Shown here piece after piece: positions 24,200 through 34,281 of a stretch of DNA of 64,000 nucleotides. A model generated the notes under the pieces. The model made no database searches, was not told where the DNA came from, and saw only the letters and a list, made by a program, of their open reading frames with translations. Both the position numbers and the translations under genes were made by a program. This DNA is from Microbacterium testaceum (GTDB lineage Bacteria > Actinomycetota > Actinomycetes > Actinomycetales > Microbacteriaceae), in NCBI RefSeq assembly GCF_003075375.1, contig NZ_QDFT01000016.1, positions 1-64,000 on the forward strand, in the 5' to 3' direction. Numbering within the stretch: the stretch's first letter is position 1; each line of letters opens with the position of its first letter.

Positions 24200-25045
24200 T
24201 CAGCTCCCGGCGGCCAGCTCTTTCGCGCGGGCCAGGGCCGCCTCGGCGCCGGCGGTGAACACGTCGTCGAGGTGCGCGGACTGCAGCACGGCCACGGCGC
24301 GCTCGGTCGTGCCCTTGGGGCTGGTGACACGGCGGCGCAGCTCGGCGGGATCGACGTCGGCGGAGTCGAGCAGGGTCGTCGCGCCGATGAAGGTCTGCTG
24401 CGCCAGCAGGCGCGCCTGCTCGTCGTCGAATCCCATCCGCACGGCGGCGCGCGTGAACTCCTCGATGAGCAGGAAGACGTAGGCCGGGCCGGAGCCCGAG
24501 ATCGTCGACAGCGCGTCGATCTGCGACTCGGGGACCTCGAGCACGGCTCCGACCGTTTCGAACAGCGCTCGGACCACCGCGACGTCGTCGGCCGAGGCCG
24601 CGGGGCCAGCGGCCAGGCCGGTGACGCCCTTGCCCACGAGCGAGGGCGTGTTGGGCATCGATCGCAGCGTCGCCACGTCGTCGCCCAGGTGCCGCCCGAA
24701 GGTGTCGAGGGTCACGCCCGCGGCGAGGCTGACCACGATCGCCCCCGGGCGCAGGTGCGGCGCGATCTCGGCGAGCAGGTCGGGGACCATGGCGGGCTTG
24801 ACCCCGACGAGCACGATGTCGGACGCGGCGACGGCGTCGGTGTTGCCCGCCGGGTGCGCCTCGAGCGCGACGCTCGTGACCCCCTCGAGCTCGGCCAGCT
24901 CGGCGGCCTTCGCGATCGAGCGATTGGTCGCGATGACCCCGCCGTCGGTGAGACCCGCGGCGACGAGACCGCGCAGGATGGCCCCTCCCATCGAGCCCGC
25001 TCCGAGGATCGCGATAGGGGGCAGGGAGGTCGTGGCATCCGTCAT
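24200..25045 (-). CDS. proC: Pyrroline-5-carboxylate reductase
   Basis: 281 aa. Last step of proline synthesis, NAD(P)H-dependent reduction of pyrroline-5-carboxylate. Rossmann motif ILGAGSMGGAILRGL at about 13-27, VGVKPAMVPDLL, LRSMPNTPSLVGKG, and the C-terminal signature in ALSTISGSGPAYVFLLIEEFTRAAVRMGF and TSPKGTTERAVAVL. ATG seven bases after TACACT (25053-25058). The DUF1905 gene follows. Confidence 0.96.
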   Translation of the reverse strand: MTDATTSLPPIAILGAGSMGGAILRGLVAAGLTDGGVIATNRSIAKAAELAELEGVTSVALEAHPAGNTDAVAASDIVLVGVKPAMVPDLLAEIAPHLRPGAIVVSLAAGVTLDTFGRHLGDDVATLRSMPNTPSLVGKGVTGLAAGPAASADDVAVVRALFETVGAVLEVPESQIDALSTISGSGPAYVFLLIEEFTRAAVRMGFDDEQARLLAQQTFIGATTLLDSADVDPAELRRRVTSPKGTTERAVAVLQSAHLDDVFTAGAEAALARAKELAAGS

Positions 25046-25168
25046 GCCCTCCAGTGTACGAAGCAGGATCCGGCCCCGCCGGGCAAGCCCGCATGCGGTG
25101 CACAGGGGTGCGCGTTAGAGTCGGAAACCGGTGTACCGGGGCACCGGCGAGCGACACGGAGGACCCCC

Positions 25169-26281
25169 ATGACTCTCTTCGACGGCATCAGCGCGCGCCT
25201 GGTCGAGACCGACCGGCTGGGTGTGAACGTGCTCGAGCGAGCGGGGGACGACCCCGCCACGAGCCCCGACCACACGGTCGTCTTCGTGCACGGCAACGTG
25301 TCGTCCTCGCTGTTCTGGCAGGAGATCATGCAGGACCTGCCGAGCGACCTGCGCGTGCTCGCCGTCGACCTGCGCGGCTTCGGTCGCACCGAGCACACCC
25401 CCATCGACGCCACCCGCGGCGTACGCGACTTCAGCGACGACCTGCACGCGACGCTGCAGGCGCTCGAGATCCCCGAGGCCCACCTCGTCGGCTGGTCGAT
25501 GGGCGGCGGGGTCGTCCTGCAGTACGCGCTCGACCACCCCGTGCGCTCGCTCACGCTGCAGGCGCCCGTCTCGCCCTACGGCTTCGGCGGCACCCGCCGC
25601 GACGGATCGCGCCTCAACCACGACGACGCCGGCACCGGCGCGGGCGCCGCGAACGCCGACTTCGTGCAGCGCCTCATCGACCACGACACCACCGCCGTCG
25701 CCCCGACCTCGCCCCGGTCGGTTTTCCGTTCGGGCTACGTGGCCGCGGGGTACGAGAGCGCGCACGAGGACGTCTGGGTCGAGTCGATGCTCACCACCTC
25801 GACCGCCGGGGGGAACTACCCCGGGGACTCGGTCGCGACCGAGACGTGGCCCGGCTTCGCCCCGGGCACGATCGGGGTGCTGAACTCGCTGGCCCCGAAG
25901 TACTTCGACGTGTCCGGCATCGTCGACCTCGACCCCAAGCCCCCGATCCTGTGGATCCACGGCACCGCCGACGCGATCGTCTCGGACACGTCGTTCTACG
26001 ACCTCAACCACCTCGGCTCGCTCGGCGTCGTCCCGGGCTGGCCCGGCGCCGAGGTGGCCCCCGCGCAGCCGATGGTGTCGCAGACCCGCGACGTGCTGGC
26101 CACCTACGCCGACAAAGGCGGCGAGGTGACCGAGGTCGCCGTCGAGGGCGCCGGGCATTCCGTCCACCTCGAGCGCCCGGCGCAGTTTCGCCGCGCGCTG
26201 CTCACCCACATCGGCTACGTCGGCCGCCCCGCCGATCCCGCGCCGCCCACCGAGGCGATCATCCTGCGCTCCGCCGACTGA
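25169..26281 (+). CDS. Alpha/beta hydrolase
   Basis: 370 aa, alpha/beta-hydrolase fold. HGN oxyanion region in VVFVHGNVSSSLFWQ, nucleophile elbow GWSMGGG (Ser at about 112), an acidic residue in WIHGTADAIVSD, and the catalytic His in GAGHSVHLERPAQF. A large insertion between about 155 and 260 forms a lid. Substrate unknown. ATG with GGAGG six bases upstream. The following LLM oxidoreductase gene is 36 bases away with its own ribosome-binding site, so the two may be cotranscribed. Confidence 0.9.
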   Translation: MTLFDGISARLVETDRLGVNVLERAGDDPATSPDHTVVFVHGNVSSSLFWQEIMQDLPSDLRVLAVDLRGFGRTEHTPIDATRGVRDFSDDLHATLQALEIPEAHLVGWSMGGGVVLQYALDHPVRSLTLQAPVSPYGFGGTRRDGSRLNHDDAGTGAGAANADFVQRLIDHDTTAVAPTSPRSVFRSGYVAAGYESAHEDVWVESMLTTSTAGGNYPGDSVATETWPGFAPGTIGVLNSLAPKYFDVSGIVDLDPKPPILWIHGTADAIVSDTSFYDLNHLGSLGVVPGWPGAEVAPAQPMVSQTRDVLATYADKGGEVTEVAVEGAGHSVHLERPAQFRRALLTHIGYVGRPADPAPPTEAIILRSAD

Positions 26282-26317
26282 CGCCCGGCATCCCTTCTCC
26301 CACCCCCGGAGGCCCCC

Positions 26318-27247
26318 GTGGAGTACTGCCTGTTCACCGAGCCCCAGCAGGGCTTCACCTACGACGATCAGCTGGCGTTCGCCCGGTCGGCGGAGCGGCA
26401 CGGCCTGGACGGCTTCTTCCGCTCCGACCACTACCTGCGGATGGGCGAGGGCGACCCGCGCCCCGGCCCCACCGATGCCTGGACCACGCTCGCCGGTCTC
26501 GCGCGCGAGACCTCGCGCATCCGACTGGGCACCCTGGTGTCGTCGGTCACCTACCGCGTCCCCTCGATCCTGGCGATCCAGGTCGCCCAGGTCGACGCGA
26601 TGTCGGGCGGGCGCGCCGAACTCGGACTCGGTACGGGGTGGTTCGAACGCGAGCACGCCGCCTACGGCATCCCGTTCCCCGCGAAGAGATTCGACCTGCT
26701 CGAAGAGCAGCTCCAGGTCGTGACGGGCCTGTGGCAGACCCCGGATGCCGAGACCTTCAGCTTCGACGGCGCGCACTACCGTCTCGACGAGGCGCCGGCG
26801 CTGCCGAAGCCGACGCAGTCACGGGTGCCCGTGATCGTGGGCGGCGGCGGCCCGAAGCGCACCCCGGCCCTCGCCGCGCGGTACGCCACCGAGTTCAACA
26901 TCGGCTTCGTCGCCGAGGACGTGGTGGCCGAGAAGTTCGCCGTCGTCCGCGCCGCGTGCGAGGCCGAGGGGCGCGACCCCGCGACGCTGAAGCTGTCGGT
27001 CGCGCTGCCGACGATCGTGGGGCGCGACGATGCCGAGATCGACCGCCGCGCCGCGGCGATCGGACGCACGCGCGCCCAGTTCGACGACGGGGCCAACATC
27101 ATCGGCACACCCGCCCAGGTGGCCGAGAAGGTCGAGCGCCTGCGCGCCCTGGGCGCCGAACGCGTGTACTTCCAGCTGATGGACCTCCGCGACGTCGAGC
27201 ACGCCGACCTCGTCGGCGCCGAGGTCCTGCCGCTGCTGCCGCGCTGA
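26318..27247 (+). CDS. LLM-class F420-dependent oxidoreductase
   Basis: 309 aa, luciferase-like fold. Starts MEYCLFTEPQQGFTYDDQLA; FFRSDHYLR, GTLVSSVTYRVPSILA, MSGGRAELGLGTGW and VPVIVGGGGPKRTPALAARYATEFN are the family blocks. Actinobacterial members of this type usually use F420. GTG start with GGAGG five bases upstream. Not closely similar to the 265-aa oxidoreductase at 1538. Substrate unknown. Confidence 0.9.
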   Translation: MEYCLFTEPQQGFTYDDQLAFARSAERHGLDGFFRSDHYLRMGEGDPRPGPTDAWTTLAGLARETSRIRLGTLVSSVTYRVPSILAIQVAQVDAMSGGRAELGLGTGWFEREHAAYGIPFPAKRFDLLEEQLQVVTGLWQTPDAETFSFDGAHYRLDEAPALPKPTQSRVPVIVGGGGPKRTPALAARYATEFNIGFVAEDVVAEKFAVVRAACEAEGRDPATLKLSVALPTIVGRDDAEIDRRAAAIGRTRAQFDDGANIIGTPAQVAEKVERLRALGAERVYFQLMDLRDVEHADLVGAEVLPLLPR

Positions 27248-27333
27248 GGGGCGGCATCCCCGGGGACGGCGCGGGTCGCGCAGCACTGATCGGCGTCGGC
27301 TCGGCGCGCGGCTCCGCGGCAGACCGACGCGCG

Positions 27334-27795
27334 TCAGCGCCGCGGATCGAAGAACGCCCGCAGCTGCGCCGCGGCGCGTTGCTCGTCGACGCCGCCGACC
27401 ACCTCGACACGGTGGGGCAGGCGGCGGTCGCGCAGGACGTCGTACATCGACCCGGCGGCTCCGGCCTTGGCATCCCAGGATCCGAACACGACCCGCGGCA
27501 CGCGCGCCTGCAGGATCGCCCCCGCGCACATGACGCACGGTTCGAGCGTGACGACGAGCGTGCAGTCCGCGAGATGCCACGAGCCGACCCGGGCCGCCGC
27601 CGCACGCAACGCGACGACCTCGGCGTGCGCGGTGGGATCGTGCGTGACCTCGCGCAGGTTGCGCCCCTCGCCGATCACCCGTCCCGCCGCGTCGATCACG
27701 ACCGCCCCCACCGGGACGTCGCCGTCGGCCGACGCGGCGTCGGCGAGAGCGAACGCGTGCCGCATCGCCGCGAGGTCGCGGTCGGTCGGGGTCAT
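27334..27795 (-). CDS. tadA: tRNA adenosine(34) deaminase / nucleoside deaminase
   Basis: 153 aa, cytidine-deaminase-like zinc enzyme. Zn-binding and catalytic motifs [11 protein letters not shown] (His and the proton-shuttle Glu) and [12 protein letters not shown] (two Cys). The overall form matches TadA, which makes inosine at the wobble base of tRNA-Arg; a guanine deaminase-like substrate cannot be excluded. Divergent from upp, separated by 55 bases. Confidence 0.92.
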   Translation of the reverse strand: MTPTDRDLAAMRHAFALADAASADGDVPVGAVVIDAAGRVIGEGRNLREVTHDPTAHAEVVALRAAAARVGSWHLADCTLVVTLEPCVMCAGAILQARVPRVVFGSWDAKAGAAGSMYDVLRDRRLPHRVEVVGGVDEQRAAAQLRAFFDPRR

Positions 27796-27850
27796 CGGGC
27801 TCCAGAGAACGAGGCGGTGGCGGACAGGGGAAGCGGTTAGCCTTGAGCCT

Positions 27851-28483
27851 ATGCGTGTCCACGTCGCCGACCACCCGCTCATCACCCACAAGCTCACCGT
27901 GCTGCGCGACGTGCAGACGTCATCGCCGGTGTTCCGACAGCTCACCGAAGAACTCGTGACGCTGCTGGCCTACGAGGCGACGCGCAACGTCCGGGTCGAC
28001 CCCATCGAGATCCAGACCCCCGTCACCACGACCATGGGCGTCAAGATCAGCGAGCCGCGCCCGATCGTCGTCCCGATCCTCCGCGCCGGCCTGGGCATGC
28101 TCGAGGGCATGGTGAAGCTGCTCCCCACCGCCGAGGTCGGCTTCCTCGGCATGGTGCGCGATGAAGAGACGTTCGAGCCCACCACGTACGCCGAGCGCCT
28201 GCCCGACGACCTCAGCGACCGCCAGTGCTTCGTCCTCGACCCGATGCTCGCCACGGGCGGGTCGCTGGGTGCGGCGATCAACTTCCTCTTCGCGCGCGGC
28301 GCGCAGGACGTCACCGCCATCTGCCTGCTGGGCGCCCCCGAGGGCGTCGCGGCGATCGAGAAGCAGGTCGAGGGACATGACGTGACCCTCGTGCTCGGCG
28401 CCGTCGACGAGCGTCTGAACGAGAAGGGCTACATCGTGCCCGGCCTGGGTGACGCGGGCGACCGCCTCTACGGCACGGCCTGA
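27851..28483 (+). CDS. upp: Uracil phosphoribosyltransferase
   Basis: 210 aa. Pyrimidine salvage, uracil + PRPP to UMP. Starts [34 protein letters not shown], and the PRPP motif [16 protein letters not shown], plus the C-terminal uracil-binding [20 protein letters not shown] lies seven bases after TAGCCT (27838-27843), so the message is probably leaderless. Confidence 0.97.
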   Translation: MRVHVADHPLITHKLTVLRDVQTSSPVFRQLTEELVTLLAYEATRNVRVDPIEIQTPVTTTMGVKISEPRPIVVPILRAGLGMLEGMVKLLPTAEVGFLGMVRDEETFEPTTYAERLPDDLSDRQCFVLDPMLATGGSLGAAINFLFARGAQDVTAICLLGAPEGVAAIEKQVEGHDVTLVLGAVDERLNEKGYIVPGLGDAGDRLYGTA

Positions 28484-28547
28484 GGCGGAGCGCCGGGGCC
28501 GGCGCGCCGGGGGCGGAGCGCCAGCGGGCGGCGCGCCGGGGGGCGGC

Positions 28548-31500
28548 TCAGCCCCTCTGCTGCACCAGGCGTGCGAACCCGCTCAAGCGGGCGACCCCCT
28601 CGGGCGTGCGCGGCAGGTCGTCGAGCAACGCCGGCGAGTAGACGACGTAGGCGGCCTGCATCGCGCGCGAGATCGCGACGTTGATGCGGTTGCGTAAGAG
28701 CAGGAACTCCAGCCCGCGCGGGGCCTCGCGCCCGGATGACGCCGCGAGCGTGAGGATGGCGACCACCGCCTCTTTGCCCTGGAAGCGGTCGACCGTCCCG
28801 ACCGGCACGTCCGCGAAGCCGGCGGCCGCGAGGGCCTCTTCGACCGCGACCTGCTGGGCGTTGTAGGGCGTGATGACGATGATGTCGTCGGGACGCAGCG
28901 TCCGCGGCACGTGCGGGATCGCCGTGTCTCCTGTTCCGCCCTCGGCACCGGTCCACTCGCGGCCGACGAGGTCGGCGACCAGCCGAGCGACCTCGTCGGC
29001 TTCTTCGACCGAGAAGGTCGCGTTGCCGGCGTGACGCACCGGCACCACGTGGACGCCCGGATCGACGCCGTCGAGGTGGCGCAGCGCGGTCGAGGGGTGC
29101 GCGGCCAGACGACCCTCGTACGACAGGCGCGACACGGGGCCCGCCACGGCCGGGTGCATGCGGCGCGTGCGGGCGAGGAAGTACCCGAGCTCGACGGGCA
29201 CGACCTCGGCTCCGTCGATGATCCACCCGAGAGCTGAGGTGTCGACGGGTTCGGGGTGGGTGCCCTGGCTGACCTGGGGCAACTGCTGGGGGTCGCCCAG
29301 CAGCAGGAGTCGCTGGGCGGCGAGCGAGACCGCGATGGTGGAGGCCAGCGAGAACTGTCCGGCCTCGTCGATCACCAGAAGGTCGAGGCTGCCGCGCGGG
29401 ATCCGCGCCTCGTGGCTGAAGTCCCACGCCGTGCCCCCGACGACGAACCCGTGCGCCGCGTTCTCTGCGGTGAAGGCCGCGACGCCGTTCTTGGGCAGCA
29501 CCGTGAACGCGTGCGGCGCGGCGGTGTCTTTCGGTGCTTTTCCGACCCGGGATGCCGGCACCCCCGCCGCGATGACCTGCTCGAGCATGTGCTCGATGGT
29601 GGCGTGCGACTGCGCGACGACGCCGATGCGGTACCCGCGCTCCGCGACCAATCGCGCGATGACGTGCGAGCCGACGTAGGTCTTGCCCGTACCCGGGGGG
29701 CCCTGCACCGCGAGGTAGCTGTGGTCGAGATCGGCCACGCTGCGCGCGATCGCGGTGACCTCGTCATCGCCGTCCGACCCGTCGACGGCGGTCACCGGAG
29801 CGAGCGTGCCCGAGCGGGTGCGCGGGGGCACCCGACGCAGGATGTCGGCGGCGGGACCGGCGGGCAGCGTCGGTGCCGCGGCCAGCACGGCGTCGGCCCA
29901 GGCATCGATGGCCTTCTGCTGATTGCCCGCGCGCGGCGGCGCGGGCGGAGTGAGGGCGAGGGGCAGCTCGTCCCACGTGACGCCGTCGGCGGCGACCTCT
30001 TCGATGATCGCGCCGTCATCGAGCACCTCGCGCACGGTCACCCGTCGCGCGCCGTGGATCCACCGCGGGCGGGTGTCGAGCGGGAAGGGGGCGGGCAGGT
30101 CGTAGACGGCGAAGGGTTCGGCATCCGCACTCAGCCGGGTTCCGGGGGCGACCTCGCCGCGCAGCTCGACGAGTCGTCGCTCGGAACCGCGTCCCGACTC
30201 GGCGATGTGCCAGTCGGTCACCACGCGCGAGCGCGCCGCGTCGACCACGACCACGTCACGGGTCTCTTCCCACACCGACAGCGGCTCGCGCAGGCGCAGG
30301 AAGTGGGTCGCCCAGTAGGTCTTCTCTTCGCGCGGGTAGTAGTCGATCGCCGCGGAGGCGAGGCGCAGCGCCGTCGCGTCGGGCTCGACGGCATCCGCCG
30401 CCCAGCGGTGGAGGGCGGTGGCGCGGGGGGACGGTTCGTAGGCCTGCTCGTCGGGTTCGGCGCTGCGCGCGGGGACGGCTCCGCACTCGCGCGCGCGGTC
30501 GACCAGCCAGTCGCGCAGACGGCGGGTCGAGACGCAGTCGTAGCGGTTGTAGTCGGCGAGGTCGTCGAGGACGCGTTCAGCGCCCGCGTCGTCGCCGTCG
30601 GCGGCGAGCGCCCGCGCCTCGACGTACTTCACGATCGAATCGTCGCCGCGCTGCACGTCGCTCGTGCGCACCTCGTCGCCCATGTACAGCGGCTCGAGCT
30701 TCTTGATCGAGTAGGACCGCGACCCCACCCGCAGCGCCCGCCGGACGACGGGGTACAGGTCGACGAAGACGCCGTCGCGCAGGAGACGGTCGACGTCGGC
30801 CTCGCGCACCCCATAGCGCGCCGCCATGGTGAGCAGGTGCGTGGGCTCGTACGGGGCGTAGTGGTAGATGTGCATGCCGGGGTACTGCCGGCGCCGCAGC
30901 GCGACCATGTCGAGGAAACGCTCGAGGGCCGCCCGCTCTTCGTCGAAGGTGTGCGCCCACAGGCGGCCGTACACCTCGCGGGTGTCGACCCACCCGAAGA
31001 GGTAGTCGATGCCCCAGTGCTCGCCCGCCCCCTCGGTGTAAAGGGGATCGCCCTCGAAATCGAAGAACAGGTCGCCGTGGTCGGGGCGCGGGAGCACGCC
31101 CAGGGACTTCGGCGCGACGACCTCGAACGTCGGGACGGCGTGCAGCGGCGCCTCGTCGGACGGCACGCCCGCCGGGCTCTCGAGCTGCAGGCGCGCCTGC
31201 GTGCGCAGCGACGCGAAGGTGTCGGCGCTCATGGCCGCCGGAGCCTGCACGGCCGCCGCGAGCGCGTCGATCGTCGAGACACCCGCGGCGCGCAGACGTT
31301 CGCGCTGGACCGGCCGCATCCCGGCGACCAGCAGCAGGTCGCGGTGAGCCACCACCTCGATCTCGCAGGTGGCGCAGCGGCCGCAGGCGATCACGTCGAG
31401 CTCGTCCCGCGCGTCGCCCCAGGCGATGACGGGTCCGGCGGCGCCGAGGCCCACCCGCCGGTCGGCGATGAGGGCGCGCAGGCGCGCTCGGCGCAGCTCG

Positions 31501-32090
31501 AACACCGGCAGCAGGTCGTCGACGCGGTGCGTGCTCGTCGTGCCGTCGCCGAGCAGCAGCTGCACCTCGTCGGCGCGCGGGACGCCGAGCCGATCGAGCT
31601 GGTCGACGTAGGCCGCGAGCTGCATGAGCGCCGTGACGCGCGCGCGGCGCGCGAGCTTGGTGTCCTGCACGATCCAGGGCCGCACCCCGCCGGGGTCGGC
31701 GGACGGCGAACGGACGAGGAAGTCGGCGAAGCCCACGAACTCGTCGGTCGCGAAGGCGGCCTGATAGACGACCTCGGCGTCGGGGTCGGACAGCGCCTCG
31801 TCGGTGAGACGCACCGCCTCGGCGAGCGCCGCGGCGTCGGACGAGCGGGCCGCGGGGATCTCGCGCACCGCGTCGCCCAGGCGTTCGCGGTACCGCTCGA
31901 GCACCCGCACCTCGTGGGCCGTGCCCAGACGCGCGGCCCGCTCGAGCGTGGCGTCCTCGGGGTCGTCGACGGCGGCGATGCGCCCGACCTTGGCGTCGAT
32001 CGCCCGCAGCCAGGCGAACTCGCACTCGGCCGCCGCCTTGAGGTCGCTGGCGCTCCAGACGATCCGCCCGTCTTGCTCGATGTACCGCAT
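28548..32090 (-). CDS. TM0106-family RecB-like nuclease fused to SF1 helicase
   Basis: 1180 aa. The N-terminal ~550 residues are a RecB-like/RNase H-like nuclease region: IVWSASDLKAAAECEFAWL, then IVQDTKLARR, a four-Cys-like CGRCATCEIEV and DLFFDFEGDPLY. The C-terminal half is an Upf1/Dna2-type superfamily 1 helicase: Walker A VQGPPGTGKTYVGSHV, DEAG box VIDEAGQFSLA, motif III LLLGDPQQLPQVSQG, then TVDRFQGKEAVVAIL and LLRNRINVAISRA. Likely a DNA or RNA end-processing enzyme. ATG 32090 is eight bases from TAGCGT (32099-32104); a longer frame to 32207 is not family-like. Confidence 0.92.
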   Translation of the reverse strand: MRYIEQDGRIVWSASDLKAAAECEFAWLRAIDAKVGRIAAVDDPEDATLERAARLGTAHEVRVLERYRERLGDAVREIPAARSSDAAALAEAVRLTDEALSDPDAEVVYQAAFATDEFVGFADFLVRSPSADPGGVRPWIVQDTKLARRARVTALMQLAAYVDQLDRLGVPRADEVQLLLGDGTTSTHRVDDLLPVFELRRARLRALIADRRVGLGAAGPVIAWGDARDELDVIACGRCATCEIEVVAHRDLLLVAGMRPVQRERLRAAGVSTIDALAAAVQAPAAMSADTFASLRTQARLQLESPAGVPSDEAPLHAVPTFEVVAPKSLGVLPRPDHGDLFFDFEGDPLYTEGAGEHWGIDYLFGWVDTREVYGRLWAHTFDEERAALERFLDMVALRRRQYPGMHIYHYAPYEPTHLLTMAARYGVREADVDRLLRDGVFVDLYPVVRRALRVGSRSYSIKKLEPLYMGDEVRTSDVQRGDDSIVKYVEARALAADGDDAGAERVLDDLADYNRYDCVSTRRLRDWLVDRARECGAVPARSAEPDEQAYEPSPRATALHRWAADAVEPDATALRLASAAIDYYPREEKTYWATHFLRLREPLSVWEETRDVVVVDAARSRVVTDWHIAESGRGSERRLVELRGEVAPGTRLSADAEPFAVYDLPAPFPLDTRPRWIHGARRVTVREVLDDGAIIEEVAADGVTWDELPLALTPPAPPRAGNQQKAIDAWADAVLAAAPTLPAGPAADILRRVPPRTRSGTLAPVTAVDGSDGDDEVTAIARSVADLDHSYLAVQGPPGTGKTYVGSHVIARLVAERGYRIGVVAQSHATIEHMLEQVIAAGVPASRVGKAPKDTAAPHAFTVLPKNGVAAFTAENAAHGFVVGGTAWDFSHEARIPRGSLDLLVIDEAGQFSLASTIAVSLAAQRLLLLGDPQQLPQVSQGTHPEPVDTSALGWIIDGAEVVPVELGYFLARTRRMHPAVAGPVSRLSYEGRLAAHPSTALRHLDGVDPGVHVVPVRHAGNATFSVEEADEVARLVADLVGREWTGAEGGTGDTAIPHVPRTLRPDDIIVITPYNAQQVAVEEALAAAGFADVPVGTVDRFQGKEAVVAILTLAASSGREAPRGLEFLLLRNRINVAISRAMQAAYVVYSPALLDDLPRTPEGVARLSGFARLVQQRG

Positions 32091-32199
32091 GGTGTCCCAC
32101 GCTAATCGGGGCCACCGACATCGGCGTGCGGCATCCGCTCCGAACCCCGTCGGGACGAGGGGATGCCGCGGTGTCGGGCGCTGCTGACAGACTGGACGG

Positions 32200-34260
32200 G
32201 TGAGCACCGACCTGCCGTTCGAAAGCGTCTACCGGCACGGGTTCGCGCGGGTGGCCGCGTGCACCATCCCCGTGGCGGTGGCCGACCCCGCCTCCAACGC
32301 CGACGCCGTCCTCGAGTCGGCTCGGGCCTGCGACGCGGAGGGCGTCGCCGTCGCCGTCTTCCCCGAGCTCTGCCTGACCGGATACGCCATCGACGACCTC
32401 GTGATGCAGGACCCCGTGCTCGACGCGGTCGAGAGCGCCCTGCGACGTCTGATCGCGGCATCCGTCGATCTGCTCCCGGTCCTGCTCGTCGGTGCGCCGC
32501 TGCGCAACGACAACCGCCTGTTCAACTGCGCCGTGGTGATCCACCGCGGGCGCGTGCTGGGCGTCGCCCCCAAGTCCTACCTGCCCACCTACCGGGAGTT
32601 CTACGAGAGCCGCTGGTACGCGCGCGGTGACGACCAGGTCGGTCGGCACATCACCGTCGCGGGCGAGACGGTGCCCTTCGGGCCGGACCTGCTGTTCGAC
32701 GCGGTCGACGTCCCCGGCCTCACCCTGCACGCCGAGGTGTGCGAAGACGTGTGGGTGCCGATCCCGCCGTCGTCGAGCGCCGCGCTGGCGGGCGCGACGG
32801 TGCTGGCCAACCTGTCGGGAAGCCCCATCACCATCGGTCGCGCCGACGACCGCGCCCTGCTGTCGCAGTCGCAGTCCCTGCGGTGCCTCGCCGCCTACGT
32901 CTACGCCGCCGCCGGTCAGGGCGAGTCGACCAACGACGTGTCGTGGGACGGCCAGACCATGATCCACGAGGGCGGACAGCTGCTCGCCACCACCGAGCGG
33001 TTCCCGGACGGTCCGCGCCGCAGCGTCGCCGACGTCGACCTCGACCGCCTGCGCCAGGACCGCCTGCGCCAGGGAACCTTCGACGACAACCGTCGGACGA
33101 TCAACCCGGCCTTCCGCACGATCTCGTTCGAGCTCGCACCCCCCGCGGGCGACATCGGCCTTCGTCGCGCCCTCGACCGCTTCCCGTTCGTCCCCGACGA
33201 TCCCGCCCGTCTCGCGCAGGACTGCTACGAGGCCTTCAACATCCAGGTGTCCGGTCTGGTGCAGCGCCTGCGCGCGATCGGCGGGCCGCGACCCGTGCTC
33301 GGGGTCAGCGGCGGACTGGATTCCACCCACGCGCTGCTCGTCATCGCCCGCGCGATGGACTGCATGGGGCGTCCGCGCAGCGACATCCTGGCCTACACGC
33401 TGCCCGGCTTCGCCACGAGCGCGAAGACCAAGAACAACGCCATCGCCCTGGCCACGGCCATCGGCGCGACGATCGAAGAGATCGACATCCGGCCCGCGGC
33501 GACCGAGATGCTCTCGCGCATGGGGCACCCGTTCGCCGCCGGCGAGCCCGTGCACGACGTGACCTTCGAGAACGTGCAGGCGGGCCTGCGCACGGACTAC
33601 CTGTTCCGCCTGGCGAACATGCACGGCGGCATCGTCATCGGCACGGGCGACCTGTCCGAGATCGCCCTCGGGTGGTCGACGTACGGCGTCGGCGACCAGA
33701 TGAGCCACTACTCGGTGAATCCCGGCATCCCCAAGACCCTCATCCAACACGTGATCCGGTGGGTCATCTCGGCCGGAGAACTGAGCGCGGACACCATCGC
33801 CGTCCTGCGCGACGTGCTCGACACCGAGATCAGCCCCGAACTGGTGCCGGCGGGCCAGGACGGCCGCATGCAGTCCACCGAAGACCGCATCGGCCCCTAC
33901 AACCTGCACGACTTCACGCTGCACCACGTGATGCGCTTCGGTTTCCGGCCGTCCAAGATCGCCTTCCTCGCGGCGCACGCCTGGAGTGATCCGGATGCCG
34001 GAACCTGGCCCCCGGGCTACCCCGAGGGTGAACGCCCCTCCTACGACCTCGTCACGGTCGCCCGATGGCTCGAGGTGTTCCTGCAGCGATTCTTCGGGTT
34101 CGCGCAGTTCAAGCGCACAGCGATCCCCAACGGTCCGAAGGTCTCGCCCGCGGGCTCGCTCTCACCGCGCGGAGACTGGCGCGCCCCGTCGGACGGCAAC
34201 GCCCGCGTGTGGCTCGACGAGCTGCACGCGGCGGTTCCGCACGCCTTCGACCGCGACTGA
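32200..34260 (+). CDS. nadE: Glutamine-dependent NAD+ synthase
   Basis: 686 aa. Last step of NAD synthesis, ATP-dependent amidation of nicotinate adenine dinucleotide. N-terminal nitrilase-type glutaminase: Glu in FPELCLTGY (~52), Lys in APKSYLPTYREFYE (~126), Cys in HAEVCEDVWVP (~183). C-terminal synthetase with the P-loop LGVSGGLDSTHALLV at about 367 and the YTLPGFATSAKTKNNA and GTGDLSEIALGW blocks. GTG start six bases after CAGACT (32188-32193). Confidence 0.97.
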   Translation: MSTDLPFESVYRHGFARVAACTIPVAVADPASNADAVLESARACDAEGVAVAVFPELCLTGYAIDDLVMQDPVLDAVESALRRLIAASVDLLPVLLVGAPLRNDNRLFNCAVVIHRGRVLGVAPKSYLPTYREFYESRWYARGDDQVGRHITVAGETVPFGPDLLFDAVDVPGLTLHAEVCEDVWVPIPPSSSAALAGATVLANLSGSPITIGRADDRALLSQSQSLRCLAAYVYAAAGQGESTNDVSWDGQTMIHEGGQLLATTERFPDGPRRSVADVDLDRLRQDRLRQGTFDDNRRTINPAFRTISFELAPPAGDIGLRRALDRFPFVPDDPARLAQDCYEAFNIQVSGLVQRLRAIGGPRPVLGVSGGLDSTHALLVIARAMDCMGRPRSDILAYTLPGFATSAKTKNNAIALATAIGATIEEIDIRPAATEMLSRMGHPFAAGEPVHDVTFENVQAGLRTDYLFRLANMHGGIVIGTGDLSEIALGWSTYGVGDQMSHYSVNPGIPKTLIQHVIRWVISAGELSADTIAVLRDVLDTEISPELVPAGQDGRMQSTEDRIGPYNLHDFTLHHVMRFGFRPSKIAFLAAHAWSDPDAGTWPPGYPEGERPSYDLVTVARWLEVFLQRFFGFAQFKRTAIPNGPKVSPAGSLSPRGDWRAPSDGNARVWLDELHAAVPHAFDRD

Positions 34261-34281
34261 CCCGCCGCGGCCGGACGGCGG

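Noticed and set aside
24134-25168. N-terminal extension of the alpha/beta hydrolase
   Set aside because: It overlaps proC in antisense and has no domain; GGAGG before ATG 25169 marks the real start.
27467-27850. N-terminal extension of upp
   Set aside because: Family proteins begin at the ATG at 27851; the upstream frame is the shadow of the deaminase gene.
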